From Cantharellus purpuraceus (lineage: Eukaryota > Basidiomycota > Agaricomycetes > Cantharellales > Hydnaceae), in NCBI GenBank assembly GCA_025174535.1, contig JALBUN010000005.1:806001-870000 (forward strand): a stretch of DNA of 64,000 nucleotides. Direction: 5' to 3'. Position numbers and translations under genes: made by a program. How positions within the stretch are numbered: the stretch's first letter is position 1; each line of letters starts with the position of its first letter. Below the pieces are notes generated by a model that saw nothing but the letters and a program-made list of their open reading frames with translations, did not search any database and was not told where the DNA came from. Shown here piece after piece: positions 12,607 to 23,839 of this stretch.

Positions 12607-14216
12607 GGTGACGGAAGTCACGTGATGTCACAGGTAACTCCGAGCTCCCTTTTTTACCTCGTTCACCAGCAAGGTCAAAACTAAACGTGTGCTACAATGT
12701 CCCTGTAGCGGAGCTCCGCTCTCTATAAGGAGGTTTCGGTGGTACTGTTTGTCTGCCTGTCCGTCGGCACAAGTGGTAGGTTTAAATTCTTTCTTTATTA
12801 TTTCCTTTACACTCGGTCCACACACATGCCACTCTATCTCATTATGCTTAGAACTTTTTGTTCCCCAATTTTACAGCCATATTTCACCGCTTAGATAGCC
12901 ATGTTGATACGCCTATAAAGAGGCAATGGTTAGAAGACATACAATTTTTCGGCCCCTTTTGCACTCACTTGCTTAAGTCCAGACGCCACAGCGAGAAGAG
13001 TGAGTTAAAACTAAAGCACGACATTTACCAAACCCTTAGATCAGCTTGATCAATTTTCACTTTCGTCGGACGCATCAGTTAGCTGCCAGCGATGCGACGA
13101 AAAACCTTGCACCCCCAGGCAGAATAATGTCGGTAGCTCCAGCTTTGATATGGCTATGAGATTGAACACCGAATATCGCATAACCAGACAGCTTGCGACA
13201 CTTTTTTGGAGGTTTTCCAACCAAATACGCAGATCTCAAGGCGCTTCTAGGCCCATACCATTAGTGCTTTGTGACATTTTGGGGAAAGGACCATAGGTCA
13301 TTGGAGTCACCGGAGATGCATGTCAAGAAATCCGGACATGGTGACGCTGGTATCTGTGATTGGTAGACCGACCACCACCACAATCCTGCAATGGTGATCA
13401 TTTTGTTTCCTGCAGTATTGGATCCCTTGTTACCACGCATCTCCATCATACACAGCTAGCGTTCCCTAGCATTGAGAACCTATTACTATTCGATCCGCAA
13501 GTTGTCGCGAAGCGTGAGGAGGGTTGGGATGCCATGCTTGAGAGCGCCGTGTTGAAGTGGATGTGGTGCTTTGTCGGTGAGCGACGAGAGGACAAGATGC
13601 ACTGTCCTTTCAACATCCAATTTCAAGACCGACCTATGCTACTTGTCTATGATGCTTTACGATTGATTCATGATCACCGACGCGTAACTTGCACAAACTA
13701 CTCTCCCCCCTGTTTCACCCCTTCCATCCAAAGTCTCTTTCGATCAATGTATACCGCGCACTCACTCATACCAAACATCCAACACAACGTTATCGCCCAC
13801 GCATTACACATCACATATTTCTTTCTTCCTTTGCTTTGAAACTTCGTTGCATCCCAAATCCTATTAAAAGGGTATAGTTAGCCCCCCGATCGCTCTAGGT
13901 ATACTATGATTAGTTTCGTGTAGTAATTGATCGTTGATCGTTGTAATCAGCTGAAACGAAGACGGTACCATATGATCAGGAGATGCGTCTATAGATGGAC
14001 ATGACGTCCGTGAGGGCTTAACTATTAAAGCAGTCTCTAAGCCCTAGTTGATTAATAGGGAGTAGGGAAGTTAATTAATTTTTGTTAACTTTTTGATTTA
14101 TTAAAAGAGCGACAATTCAAGGTGGGCTTTTCATAGAGAGTATATCACAAGGTTATGCAACTCGCCGACGACCAAGTGCGAGTCCTTAAGTCTGCAACCG
14201 ACGCGAGCGATAGTAT
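12607..14216. other. Intergenic, no gene recognised
   Basis: Left end is the TAF11 upstream region. A plus-strand frame at 13360-13839 is open for about 159 codons but shows no family motif, no convincing splice sites and unusual composition, so it is not called. The right end leads into a tRNA-like gene. Confidence 0.5.
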
Positions 14217-14310
14217 GAGACGATGGCGCAATGGTAGGCGTCGCAGGTCGTTGGGCTGGCCACCCTTGGCTGGTGCAGAGAGGTCGCGAGTTCGATTCCC
14301 GTTTGTCACC
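14217..14310 (+). tRNA. tRNA-like gene, anticodon not resolved
   Basis: An A-box-like TGGCGCAATGGTAG and B-box-like GAGTTCGATTCCC are 60-odd bases apart. A seven-base acceptor arm can be formed (GAGACGA with TTGTCAC, one A-A mismatch). The T arm GCGAG/CCCGT has one A-C mismatch. About 94 nt total implies an intron or long variable arm. The 3' half resembles tRNA-Pro of fungi, but no anticodon loop could be assigned with confidence. It could be a diverged or pseudo-tRNA. Confidence 0.5.
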
Positions 14311-15364
14311 ATTAATTCTTCAAGAATAGACGTCAAGTATGTACACATCAAGCGGTGCCGTCTAAGAATAGTGGTGTCAGATTTAGCTGAGTACCAATAT
14401 GGTGTACACCTGAGACCTAATCAGCGGCACACATTATATTGTAACTCTGGAATCTTCTCAACACCTTGAAGCATTACATGTCGTCTCCCTTTTTAACGGT
14501 CGTATTATCCAAGTTGGTTCACCTAGCTAATGCTATAAGTCTTGAAGGCTGTTTCCCAATGGCAAATATCATCAATTCATGTAAGAACTTCAGGTGTATG
14601 CCCTTGTCGTCAGATTATAAGTGAAAGAATCAATGCGGCTAATTTCTGAACATTATAGGGCTGATGGCGTCAAGCCCTTCCAATATTCTAGTCGATCATG
14701 AGTACCAAGGTTCTGTTATGCGGCCGGACTTTGCTTTGGTGTAATCGGTGGAAACTTGAAGCCCGATCTGACACATATACCCGTGTGGGATCCACGGCTA
14801 TAATGTCTATCACCGGTCGCGAAATCAGGTTGTCTTGACTCGATATTCAGAATAGTCAATTAAAGTCAACGGCGATCATATGGACCTGAAGCTTGAAAGG
14901 TGTTGCCGGTCAGTGTGTCGTACATGCAATCATCGGGATCTGGTCACTAGTATGTCCATTGGCTGTCATAGCCGTGTCCTGGTGCTTCTATCGAGCTCGG
15001 CGTATATCACATCCTTTGCGCTTCTATCCGCCGAGTATTCCAATTAACATCGTCTTGTAGCCGTGGGCTAGAGATATCATGAGACCGTCAATATTATCTC
15101 GGCAATGATAGAGAAAGCGTGTTACTGGCCAGCCAACCTTGGCCGCTCTGAGACGCCCTACATCAGAGGGATGAAGCTATTTGATAGCCTACTAAGGAGT
15201 GGCTGATTAAGATTCTTCGCCAGTTTGTATAAAGCTGGTAGGTATCTCTAAGCGAGCGTTAACAACAATTTGGCTCCGGGTGGCGCTTGTTTCTGTCGCC
15301 GCGAACAATCTTCCTAGCCTGTCTGTCGCTGCTGTGCCCTCACCACACCACCAACCAGGGCATC
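14311..15364. other. Intergenic, no gene recognised
   Basis: No motif-bearing frame on either strand. The right end is the upstream region of the NC2-alpha gene; the start codon follows a C-rich stretch at about 15335-15360. Confidence 0.5.
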
Positions 15365-15968
15365 ATGGATGCCAAGTCGGCGAAGAAGCGACCGACCAAG
15401 AGCAAACACACGAAATTTCCCGTGGTGCGTCGTTGTATCCTCCAGATTGTTCCAATCACGTATTTATATACGTGTTTAACTTAGGCTCGAATAAAGAAAA
15501 TAATGCAGAAGGATGATGAGGTAGGAAAGGTTGCGCAAGCGACGCCAGTAGTCATTTGTACGTTTTTTGTCATGCACTTTATCAAATTCACCTATTTAAA
15601 TGTCATGTCTTCCCGCGTGCATAGCGAAAGCCCTGGAGTTATTCTTGAGCAGTGTTGTAGAGGAGGCGCACAAAGTCACTTCTCAGAGGAACGCGAAGCG
15701 TGTGGAACCGCATCATCTGTGCGTGTTTCCAAACACCGTCGTCTAGCTAATGTGTAAACACCTACTCAGGAAGCACGCAATTCTCAACACGCCGCTCCTA
15801 GACTTTCTGAAGGAGCTGGTTGAAGCTGTGCCGGATCCCTCCAATGGCGGGACTGTCAACGAGGCCGACGCCATGCCCAAGAGGCGTACACGAGGGAAGG
15901 GGAAGGGGAAGGCAAAGAGCGACCCAGAAGTGAAAGAAGAGGAAGAAGAAGAAAGCGATGAGGGATGA
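15365..15968 (+). CDS. BUR6: NC2-alpha/DRAP1 (Bur6) histone-fold corepressor
   Basis: Four exons give about 141 residues. The histone fold is clear: KFPVARIKKIMQKDDEVGKV, AQATPVVISKALELFL, VVEEAHKVTSQRNAKRVEP, HHLKHAILN. This family pairs with NC2-beta (Dr1) and binds TBP on promoters to repress or modulate transcription. Splice junctions fall at FPV/ARI, VVI/SKA and HHL/KHA, all keeping frame. The C-terminus is basic then strongly acidic (RRTRGKGKGKAKSD followed by a Glu run), as usual for an NC2-alpha tail. Start: the ATG giving MDAKSAKK. Confidence 0.93.
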
Positions 15969-17073
15969 TGACTGTGGGAGATCCCGTCGGATGCTGCACG
16001 AGTCCGCTTGGGCTGCATGGCTGGAGCAAGCCTCAGATCGCTCGAGATGGACGGGACGCTTCCGAAGCCCCCGCTGTACCTTTCTAATGTAACGTGTAAT
16101 TCAAACCCTCCCCCAGGACGAGCGGACTGGTCGTTCAGATGGACCCCTGCAGCATTATTTCAGAGCGCACATTTGACTCTGGATTGATGATATGCGGGTA
16201 CGTCGTACCTGCATGACTGCCACCTATCCAACTTGTGGCTGAACCTAGCGCAAGCACCCATAGCTTCTTAAATCAAGTCCTTGGCATCATCATAGGACCA
16301 CGAGGTATCTAGATTTGCTTTTCGCGTCCACGCTCGGTTTGGGCTGCGCCCAACGTAAAGGGAGGTGTTTCGTTGGGTCTCGTAGCTGTAGCGTCTGCCG
16401 TGTTGGAGTACGTAGTTGAGTGGGACCGCTGCACCTGGTCTCTAGAGCTCTGGCATCTCACGAGTTGGACCTGTTGCATGAGGAATGGCTGCTCCCATGC
16501 TGTCTGACTGGTATCTGCTAATGCAAACTGCTGATCAAGATCTCATACGACTCACATTGAGGCATCCAACCAGCAGTTGAGTGGTAGAGAACGACACCAG
16601 AGCTACTAAGACTTTGCCCGATGATGGTGTTGAGGCTGGTTGAATTCACTTGTATGGTCATCCCAACGTACCGGAAACGCTATTTATGTGGATGGTCACT
16701 TGTTTTCATTTCAGCCAGGTACTTGGAAATGGCCCCTCAACGCACCCCATTGCCACAGGTCCTCATGTACAAGTCTCGGTCTAAGCAAGGCGCAAAAAAC
16801 TCAGGCCTCGGACTGACGCCGGCGACAACACCGCTTCTTCCCCGAGCCCACCGAGCATCGACATAGCATCCAGCAAGGTCCCGGCCAACGGGGGCCTTGT
16901 TCACTGTTATCAACTTCATCTCCATGCACATACCCGTCCCGTTTAGTGGCCTGTCGGCGGACCAGGCCTCACAGATCGAACAGAGCAAAGTATATGGCTC
17001 CCTCACTCGTCCAAAGAATAAGGCATGTCCACCAATGGCCACTCTTTCGCGTTTCTGAGGCTGTTCGGCCTAG
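15969..17073. other. Intergenic, probably holding the unresolved 5' exon(s) of the DUF3433 gene
   Basis: No frame is clearly coding. Because the first exon I can place in the downstream DUF3433 gene begins right after a 3' splice site (17071-17073), at least one start-codon exon should lie here. Candidates near 16730-16900 could not be proved. Confidence 0.5.
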
Positions 17074-19469
17074 GTTCCCGCCTTCCTGGAGGCTTGGATC
17101 GTCGTCAGCGTTATAGTCTTCTCGGCTGCTCTCGCTCTTGCGGTTGAAATCGCTCTATTATTTTCCAGCAAGATGAGCGGTCAGCAGCGTGTATGCAGGT
17201 GATTCCCATATGAGGCTGAGCAACCGGCTTTAGGATTCTCTACCGGCCACATTAATACGGAGCAAGTGCAATGGTGGAGTGTAAGTGCTTTCTATTGTGT
17301 GCACGCTAGTTCTTATCTCCTAGCGTGAACTTGATTAGGGGTTTCTCCCGACTCTGGCTATCGGACCACTGGTGTGGATATGGAGGATAGTCGACAATGA
17401 TGTCAAGAGGATGCAGGTGAGAGCACTAGTCGCACAACTCCACATTTCGATCTGACCGCGAGTCTCATTGAAGCCTTATGTCACCATGTCCCAGGGGCCC
17501 ACAAAACCAGAAGAGAGTGTCCTCCTTGACCTAGAACATGAAAAGTTTGTGGTTGCAGACCATCCACCCATTCCTACATCGCCGTTGACTATTCATTTGA
17601 CTTAGCTTGTTCAAATTGTTTTCGATATCCATAAGGAACGGACACTATCTCATCCTAGGCTCCTCGCTCATCTGCATTCTCAATGTTCTTCTCCACCCCA
17701 TGGCTGGCTCCTTTTTTCTGGTCAAGCCCGGTATCAACACGAATTCGTGTGCGTCATGTCTTTTCAACTCTACCAGGGTATCCACAACTATGCTCTACCA
17801 GTATCGGCTCCCATCCATGGTACAGCCTCCCTGGGGCTGAATCCCTCATATAAAGATATCACATCTTTTGTCGCTGCTGCTGGATTCGCTGAAGCTGCCG
17901 CTTTTCATAATCTGAGTGATCCACCATTTATACGGGGCAGCTGGGCTGTTGCGCAGTTCAAGGTATGTCAATTCTAGTTTTCCATCCCTTGATACAATCC
18001 AACGATTTATGTGTAGTCGCCACTTGACATTACGCGAAACTCAACATTATCAGTGAACACCACTGGTGTCCTGACAAATGTTTCCTGTTCTGCTCCTACG
18101 TCAACTTCCCTTACACCGCCCACATCCTCAACGTCGAGTAATTGGACACTTAAAGCTGCGCTAGATGGATGCAGTGTCACACAGTCCATTGACAGCTCAT
18201 CGGCCACAACTCAATATGGCGTGGAACCCGAGCCTAGCTGTCAAAGTGCAGGTTCTACTCAGGCTGAAGACCCCTTTGTGCCTGTTTTCTTTTGGTTCTT
18301 CGATGTTCCGCAAAACGGGGGGACACCTGTGGCAAGTGCTGTCTTTTGCAAGCCGACGATTGGGGCATATGCTGTTGCGGCGACAGTGGACACCGCTACA
18401 GGACTTTTGGTAGATGTGACCGTCACTGGTAACATAGATACGTCTAGTAACAATGTGACGGGTGGGAATTTTGCGGGGAAGGCATTTAACGGGTAATTGG
18501 TGCAATTTCGCTACATTGCCGTGTGATCAACCTATTTTCAGCGTCTCCTTCGATTCTAGCTCGGATTTTAATCTCACGGATTCGTTTGTTCGCGCTCGCG
18601 CATTAGCGACACAGTCTGGCGTTCCAGGAGCAATATTCAGGTGTGTCTTGCCAAATACAACATAATTTTGGGATATATCCACATAACTCCACAGAATTGC
18701 GTCAGATCCAAATCAAGATGGGGGCTTGGACACTGTTTTCAGCAATACGACTGGCTTCTTGGGTATCACAACGAAAGTTTATGTGTGTTGTAATTGCTTC
18801 TCGTCCCCTTCAAATATGCTTACCTCTCTACTCAGACTCAATATCTGAGCCTCGTTGCCTTGGCAAATTACTTCACTCCAACAGACTCATTACTCAAAGC
18901 GGAAATTACGACATGGCCAAATCGGCTGTGGATCAAGTGCGTAAGCTGCCCGAATCTTTGACCAGGGTTATTCATTGTCATCTAGTCCAAGGACGGCACA
19001 TTTGCTTGCCGTCTTGCTCGTCCTAGTCGCCGTGCTGGGTACAATTATCCACATAAGTCACCGTCGGCAACGCCAGCGGCTCTACCTAGCGTCCTGTCCA
19101 GGCTCTATGGCACATTATATGAGTGTGCTCTCTCACGTCCAGTCGGACCGAAATGACCGTGATGTTGCACCTGTGGCAGAGGGCCCAGATTTGGTCGGTC
19201 CATTGGACAGCGAGAAGGCCATGGAGGAGAAGCTCAAAGGGGTAAGATTCATGTTGGACAACAACTCAGGGAATATCGTAGCAGTGCCTTTTAACGACGA
19301 TCAATCGGGTGATCAACGCCGTGTGTCATCGGTGCGTAGAGAAAGAAGCAATGTCCAGGAAGGGGGGGGTTATGAGCTGGATGACTCGAGACAGTCGCTG
19401 TTGAGTTTGACAACCGCCGAGGGATACAAGGATCCCTTTGAACACAAGAACCGCGATGGAAGCCCTTAG
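17074..19469 (+). CDS. DUF3433-type membrane protein (5' end unresolved)
   Basis: Seven or more exons join in frame. Membrane segments: AWIVVSVIVFSAALALAVEI near the start; a second in the exon with TLAIGPLVWIWRIVDNDVKR; a third as GHYLILGSSLICILNVLLHP; and a last one before the basic RRQRQR (TAHLLAVLLVLVAVLGTIIH). Between the third and fourth lies a large Ser/Thr-rich region with several N-x-S/T sites (for example RNSTLSVNTT), likely extracytoplasmic. The tail contains SCPGSMAHYMSVLSH and EKLKGVRFMLDNNSGNIVAV, which fit the end of DUF3433 repeats. Known members often carry two such units and exceed 1,000 residues; this one has a single unit of roughly 600. Function is not known. The start codon was not found. 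Confidence 0.78.
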
Positions 19470-19596
19470 CGGCGTGGTGCAATGACTTAATTTATCTCGT
19501 GCCGTGTTTCCTTGTATTTATCCTTCGCACATGTACTAGCGGACAGAGTTTGATCAGTGTGTGACGGCACGGTGTGACCATCGTCACACAAACACA

Positions 19597-20742
19597 ATGC
19601 CCTCTCGTCCGCCCCGCGCAGACCCCGCCGGTCTTGATGACGATTTATTTGGAGGGTTAGAGCCGCTCAGATTACCTTTTAACCTCGAAACAGGTGGAAA
19701 TGTTACGTCAGGCTCCAGCTCGCGCGGTGCCGTTGACGCATTTGGTGCGGCTGGGATTTCTGGCGCGGGAGCTGCGGGTATCCTGGAGGAGATGGATTGG
19801 GAAGAGGATGAGCCACAGGACAAGCTTATTCCAGAGCTCATGCGACATTGGACGAATGAGCGGCTAGCGCCTGATATCCTCGATCAGCGTGGTGAACTTT
19901 TACAGAGAGTGCTGGCAAGAATTCGGGAGCAGGTCGGCGGTGTTGAATTTTTTTTTCTTTGTTTCGTGATATGAAGAATTGCTGTATGAAAGGCAGGGCT
20001 AGTCCAACAATTACGTGGGGATCCAGAAACGAGCGAGGATGAACATTTTCAACTTATTTTGGTGCAAACGGAGGCGGAGCGTGTCCGTTTTATGGTCCGT
20101 TCCTACATGAGAACACGAATACACAAGGTATGTTAATGCACCATCACATCACCAGCAATTCGACTACCCTTGAATATTCTCATTTGAGACTCACAAGTCG
20201 GCCCTAGATCGAGAAGTACGCACATCATATCCTTGAGCATCCTGATCTGCAGATGCGATTATCTAACATGGAATTAAAATACGCTCAGTCGTAAGCAAGC
20301 ATTCAATTCAGACCTCGATTCCATTGGTTTCAACGTCTTACTGCCTGTGATACAATAGATACGCTGCGCTGATTGATTCACAGTTTGACACCTCTGTGTT
20401 GAATGCATTGCCCTCGTGGACCCGACGTGAAGGTCAAAGTTGGAATGGACCCGGCACCGGTGAGTGTACCGCTCATATGACACCTTGTGCGATCCCAACT
20501 ATTGGAATTCAGTGTCACGCCCAGACAAGGAGGTTTCATTGTTTGTACACGCACTCCAAGATTGCGGGCATATTTTGTTGCCAAAGTGAGTCACTGTCTC
20601 ACTGAGCATGTCTTTTATTGTCTTTAATTTGCTTTCACCTCGCAGTGGGCAGTCTATAGAAGTCAAGAAAGGTTCCATCGATATGTTTCGATATTCAACT
20701 ATCGAAAACAACTTGCGTAGAGGGGAAATGGAGCTTGTGTAG
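19597..20742 (+). CDS. SLD5: GINS complex subunit Sld5
   Basis: Six exons. The helical domain carries PELMRHWTNERLAPDIL, then AERVRFMVRSYMRTRIHKIE, then MELKYAQSYAALIDSQF; the C-terminal beta domain carries VSLFVHALQDCGHILLPN and KKGSIDMFRYSTIENNLRRG, ending MELV. This is the family pattern of Sld5, one of four GINS subunits that join Cdc45 and MCM in the replicative helicase. The first intron donor is slightly ambiguous (GT at about 19936 or a few bases earlier). The N-terminus starts MPSRPPRAD and holds a Gly/Ser-rich linker and an acidic stretch before the domain. It starts 128 bp after the DUF3433 stop on the same strand. Confidence 0.93.
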
Positions 20743-21022
20743 TCCCGCGTGGCTTCTATCTTGGATATAGTAAGTCAATTTCTTTGTATCCCTTTCCTGG
20801 AGATTGACTTGGCTGGGGTCAGTGGTGTCATATTTGCAACCCAATCACTTGTGGGTTTATGCAGGATACATATTCTGCATCTATATGCCATATCCAGAGA
20901 TGCTTGCGAGGTAATCACGCTGAACACTCGGGGTCGTAATCTGTAGCAGTCGCTCAATGTAGCAATCCTGTCGTTGTAGCTCGATATTAACAGTTTTTCG
21001 CTAATTAGGACTCCAACTCCTT

Positions 21023-21624
21023 TCAACTCAAACCCTCCCGAGTAGTCTGCTTGAGCCACTCTTCAGCCTTGTACACAGCATGTGCAAATCCGGCGTAGTT
21101 GACCTCTGTCGCTGCTTTGAATCCTGCCTCTGTGAATGCCGCGGTTGCATCTTGGAGCATTGTCACATGATATCCCAGCTCGATTCCATATCTCCCTGTC
21201 GATTCGAGGCATGAATTTGCAATGAGCCCTGCCAGGACGATGTGCGTGGTCCCGTGCCGGCGGAGAAGTATACCGAGGTCCGTGCTTGGAAATCCACTGT
21301 AATAGATTCAATTTCACACCGGAATCTCATGGCACAGTGATGTGAATGTACCTTGTTGTGAAATGCTCGGAGGCGACAACGTCACCGAGGGCGATGTCGG
21401 GCTGCATTTTCTCGTGAAATTGAGCCCCCCCCCAGCTGCCGTGCTCGAAGGCCTTGATGGCTCCGGCGTCAGAGTGGGATGCTGTGGGAAACCTGAAATC
21501 TTCATAGTCACCTGGACGGTATTGGCGATGCGGAACAAAGTACACGGGAATGCGGTGCTTGTAGGCAGCCTCGACAAGTTTGATGAGCCGACAGCTTCGA
21601 GGCTATCCTCCGCCTTCGACCAAA
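21023..21624 (-). pseudogene. Isochorismatase-family hydrolase, 5' end removed by retroelement
   Basis: Two exons read KLVEAAYKHRIPVYFVPHRQ, FEHGSWGGAQFHEKMQP, DLGILLRRHGTTHIVLAGL, IANSCLESTGR (cis-peptide and catalytic Cys region), GYHVTMLQDATAAFTEAGF and end EEWLKQTTREGLS. This is a cysteine hydrolase of the isochorismatase superfamily. The usual N-terminal strand with the catalytic Asp (LLVIDMQ-type) is missing: upstream of PRSCRLIKLVE the sequence switches at about 21624 into a chromovirus integrase fragment. The remaining exons carry no frameshift, so the truncation looks recent. Without the N-terminal Asp it should not be catalytic. Confidence 0.88.
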
Positions 21625-21796
21625 GTGGTAACCCTTGTTGGCAAAGAATGGCAATAAGCCAGTAGCAGCATTTGGAGCATTATTATATGCAAATTCTGTG
21701 AGTGGAAAAGTTGGACCAGTTGTCCTGTTGGTAGTTGCAATAGACTTGGAGGTACTGTTCCAGAGTCTGGTTCATTCATTGAATTTGTCCATATGG
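21625..21796 (-). mobile_element. Chromovirus integrase fragment
   Basis: About 170 bp reads, on the minus strand, NQTLEQYLQVYCNYQQDNW and EFAYNNAPNAATG, matching the integrase of the chromovirus at 27280-27435 closely at DNA level. It is cut at both ends: on the left by the isochorismatase gene, on the right by an LTR fragment, with a short shared CCA(T) at the LTR junction. Confidence 0.9.
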
Positions 21797-22223
21797 CAGG
21801 ACTATCGACAGACAATCTCACCCTGTAGATTCGTAGTCACGTGAGGCAGATACTACACTCATGCCCAAAGCAGGAATATCACTACTTCGAGTGCAATCAA
21901 GTACAGTTACACAACTGTAAAAGATCCTTGAACTGGTAATCAACAGTTACTGAGATAGAGGATGACACTGTATGTCACTCTAGTCACACTGGTGTGCAGA
22001 AGATGGGTAGAATATGTTGAATATGTTACTATTTCAGAGGCAGAATGACCTCCTTATATATTGTATTTACAGGAGCTGACTAATGCTTCTGGAATATTCT
22101 ACCTATTAATAGATGGAAACTACTGGAAGGTTGTGGAAGGTGGAAGAAAGGGGTAGAATATTCCAAGCCAATCACAGGTTCTGATCACTGCATTAACACT
22201 GATCAGGAGCTGAATAATGGTAC
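21797..22223 (-). mobile_element. Partial LTR, subfamily A, reverse orientation
   Basis: Matches the inner part of the complete subfamily A LTRs (29249-30645, reverse; 47657-49080, forward). It starts inside the LTR at GGCAGGACTATCGACAG and stops where a copia LTR begins at 22224. Neither natural LTR end is present. It lies next to an integrase fragment from another family, so the structure is chimeric rather than a clean insertion. Confidence 0.85.
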
Positions 22224-22753
22224 TGTTATGACTATATTCATTAACACCCAGATCCCCATCTGATCCACTCAGATCCCCACGCATATGAAATCTATACTCC
22301 ATTTGGAAACCGCCACGTCTCCATCTACCTGTCCAATTGTCACTGCTGATTCCACCCATCCATCTCCAGTTCTGATTGATGCATCAGCATCACCATAGGA
22401 ACCTGGACATCCATCCCCATCAGACTTGGACATACTCATGTAAGGCTGTCAGCCTTGGAGACCCATCCCTGGAGTAATTATTATTAGATTTCAAAATATG
22501 TATTTAAGTTGCCTGACTGGGTACTTCATTCCCCAGTTCAAATATCAAATCACACCTAGTTCCTAAAGTCCAATCCTAACTCTCTAAGTCATACTCCATC
22601 TCTGAAATCTTGGACACCAGTATTAGTGAGGGCGCAGCACATAAGCTGAAGCCAAGTCCGTTCCGACCCCCACGACATGCTCCAACTCTGACCCGACCTC
22701 CAACCTGACCCCTGACCCAATCTCCAACCCCCAATCGGACCTAGTGCATAACA
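22224..22753 (+). mobile_element. Copia-type LTR, 530 bp, uninterrupted copy
   Basis: Starts TGTTATGACT and ends GCATAACA, so the ends form the short inverted repeat TGTTA/TAACA. It matches 47478-49429, where the same LTR follows copia RT/RNase H sequence and is itself interrupted by a solo LTR. The 5-bp flanks (GGTAC and ATGTT) do not match. This copy serves as the empty-site control for the insertion at 47657. Confidence 0.8.
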
Positions 22754-23839
22754 ATGTTAAGCCACCTCCATGTGTCAAAATACTTCCAAAACTCTTTCAA
22801 CATCCAAGATCCCCACCATGTCTCTCTTATGCAATTGGTGATCCTATATTCTTTCATGATTCCATTGAACCATATACATTCCTCGGTATTTTGCCTCTAT
22901 ATTGTAACACAGATAGAAGAGTCAAACATGAGGTAGAGTTTCAGTTGCCATCGCCAACCTATCCTCCCACTTCAATCCGACTCAGGTTACATCGTGTCAG
23001 GCAAAGGGACCAAATACCCTTGGAACAGGATACCATATGGAGACAGATCACTAAGACAATAAGGAGTATTTGTTGTGGATGCTGACTGAAGTCCTCATGT
23101 GATCAGGGTCAATTTACCTTTGGAGCCATATGGAAGATGGTATTGGTGGATGTTTCTATTGTTCTTTTATATGACTCACACCTGTTTCATCTTTTAATTC
23201 ATTCATACACAACTTACTCATCCTTGTTCTATTTTTGGTTCTTTTATTACTCATCACCCCCTATTCTTACAAAGATTACCCCTATCTGTCACTTCATTTC
23301 TCCATGATTTCCCCATTAGTAGTTCAACTTCACATGCTTTGTCAGCTGGCTTGATCAGCATTTCTTGCATCATATCACATCATTTGCTCCTCATATTGTG
23401 TTATTGTGCCCTGGGGATTTGTATATAAAAGGGTGCTAGTTTTCACCTTTGGAATCAATCAACAAGTTTTCAGCCAATGCTCTAAAGTCAAAGTCCATGC
23501 TCTACATCACAATCCATCATCTCTACACTGAGGTAAAACACCTTGGTTCAACGATCAGATTTCCCTCAATCACCAAGAGGTCGCTTCTCCTGAAACCAGC
23601 TTTCACATACCTCCCAACCGGGCTCCCCATTGTCATCCAGTCACAGAGCACGATCAGCCATCTGGACCAACCTTTTGCTCCCATCCTCATCCAACCACAG
23701 AGCACTATTCCACTTTCCTGTTACCCAGTGCTGCTCCTACCCCTCAACCCAATTGTTCTTTGGCATGCTGAACAACTGCGTTACACACCGTCTGTTTGCT
23801 AGGACTGTTGCACACAGGCTTATAGGATCTATTCCATAA
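22754..23839. other. AT-rich spacer upstream of chromovirus gag
   Basis: No coding motif. A TATA-like GTATATAAAAGG at about 23420 and a pyrimidine-rich tract upstream are compatible with a remnant of the chromovirus 5' LTR and leader. I could not find a matching 3' copy in the window, so the LTR is not delimited. Confidence 0.4.

Noticed and set aside
12331..12684. Plus-strand frames of 80-117 codons
   Set aside because: Shadow of the Pro/Gln-rich first exon of TAF11.
13360..13839. 159-codon plus-strand frame
   Set aside because: No family motif, no splice support, and composition unlike neighbouring genes.
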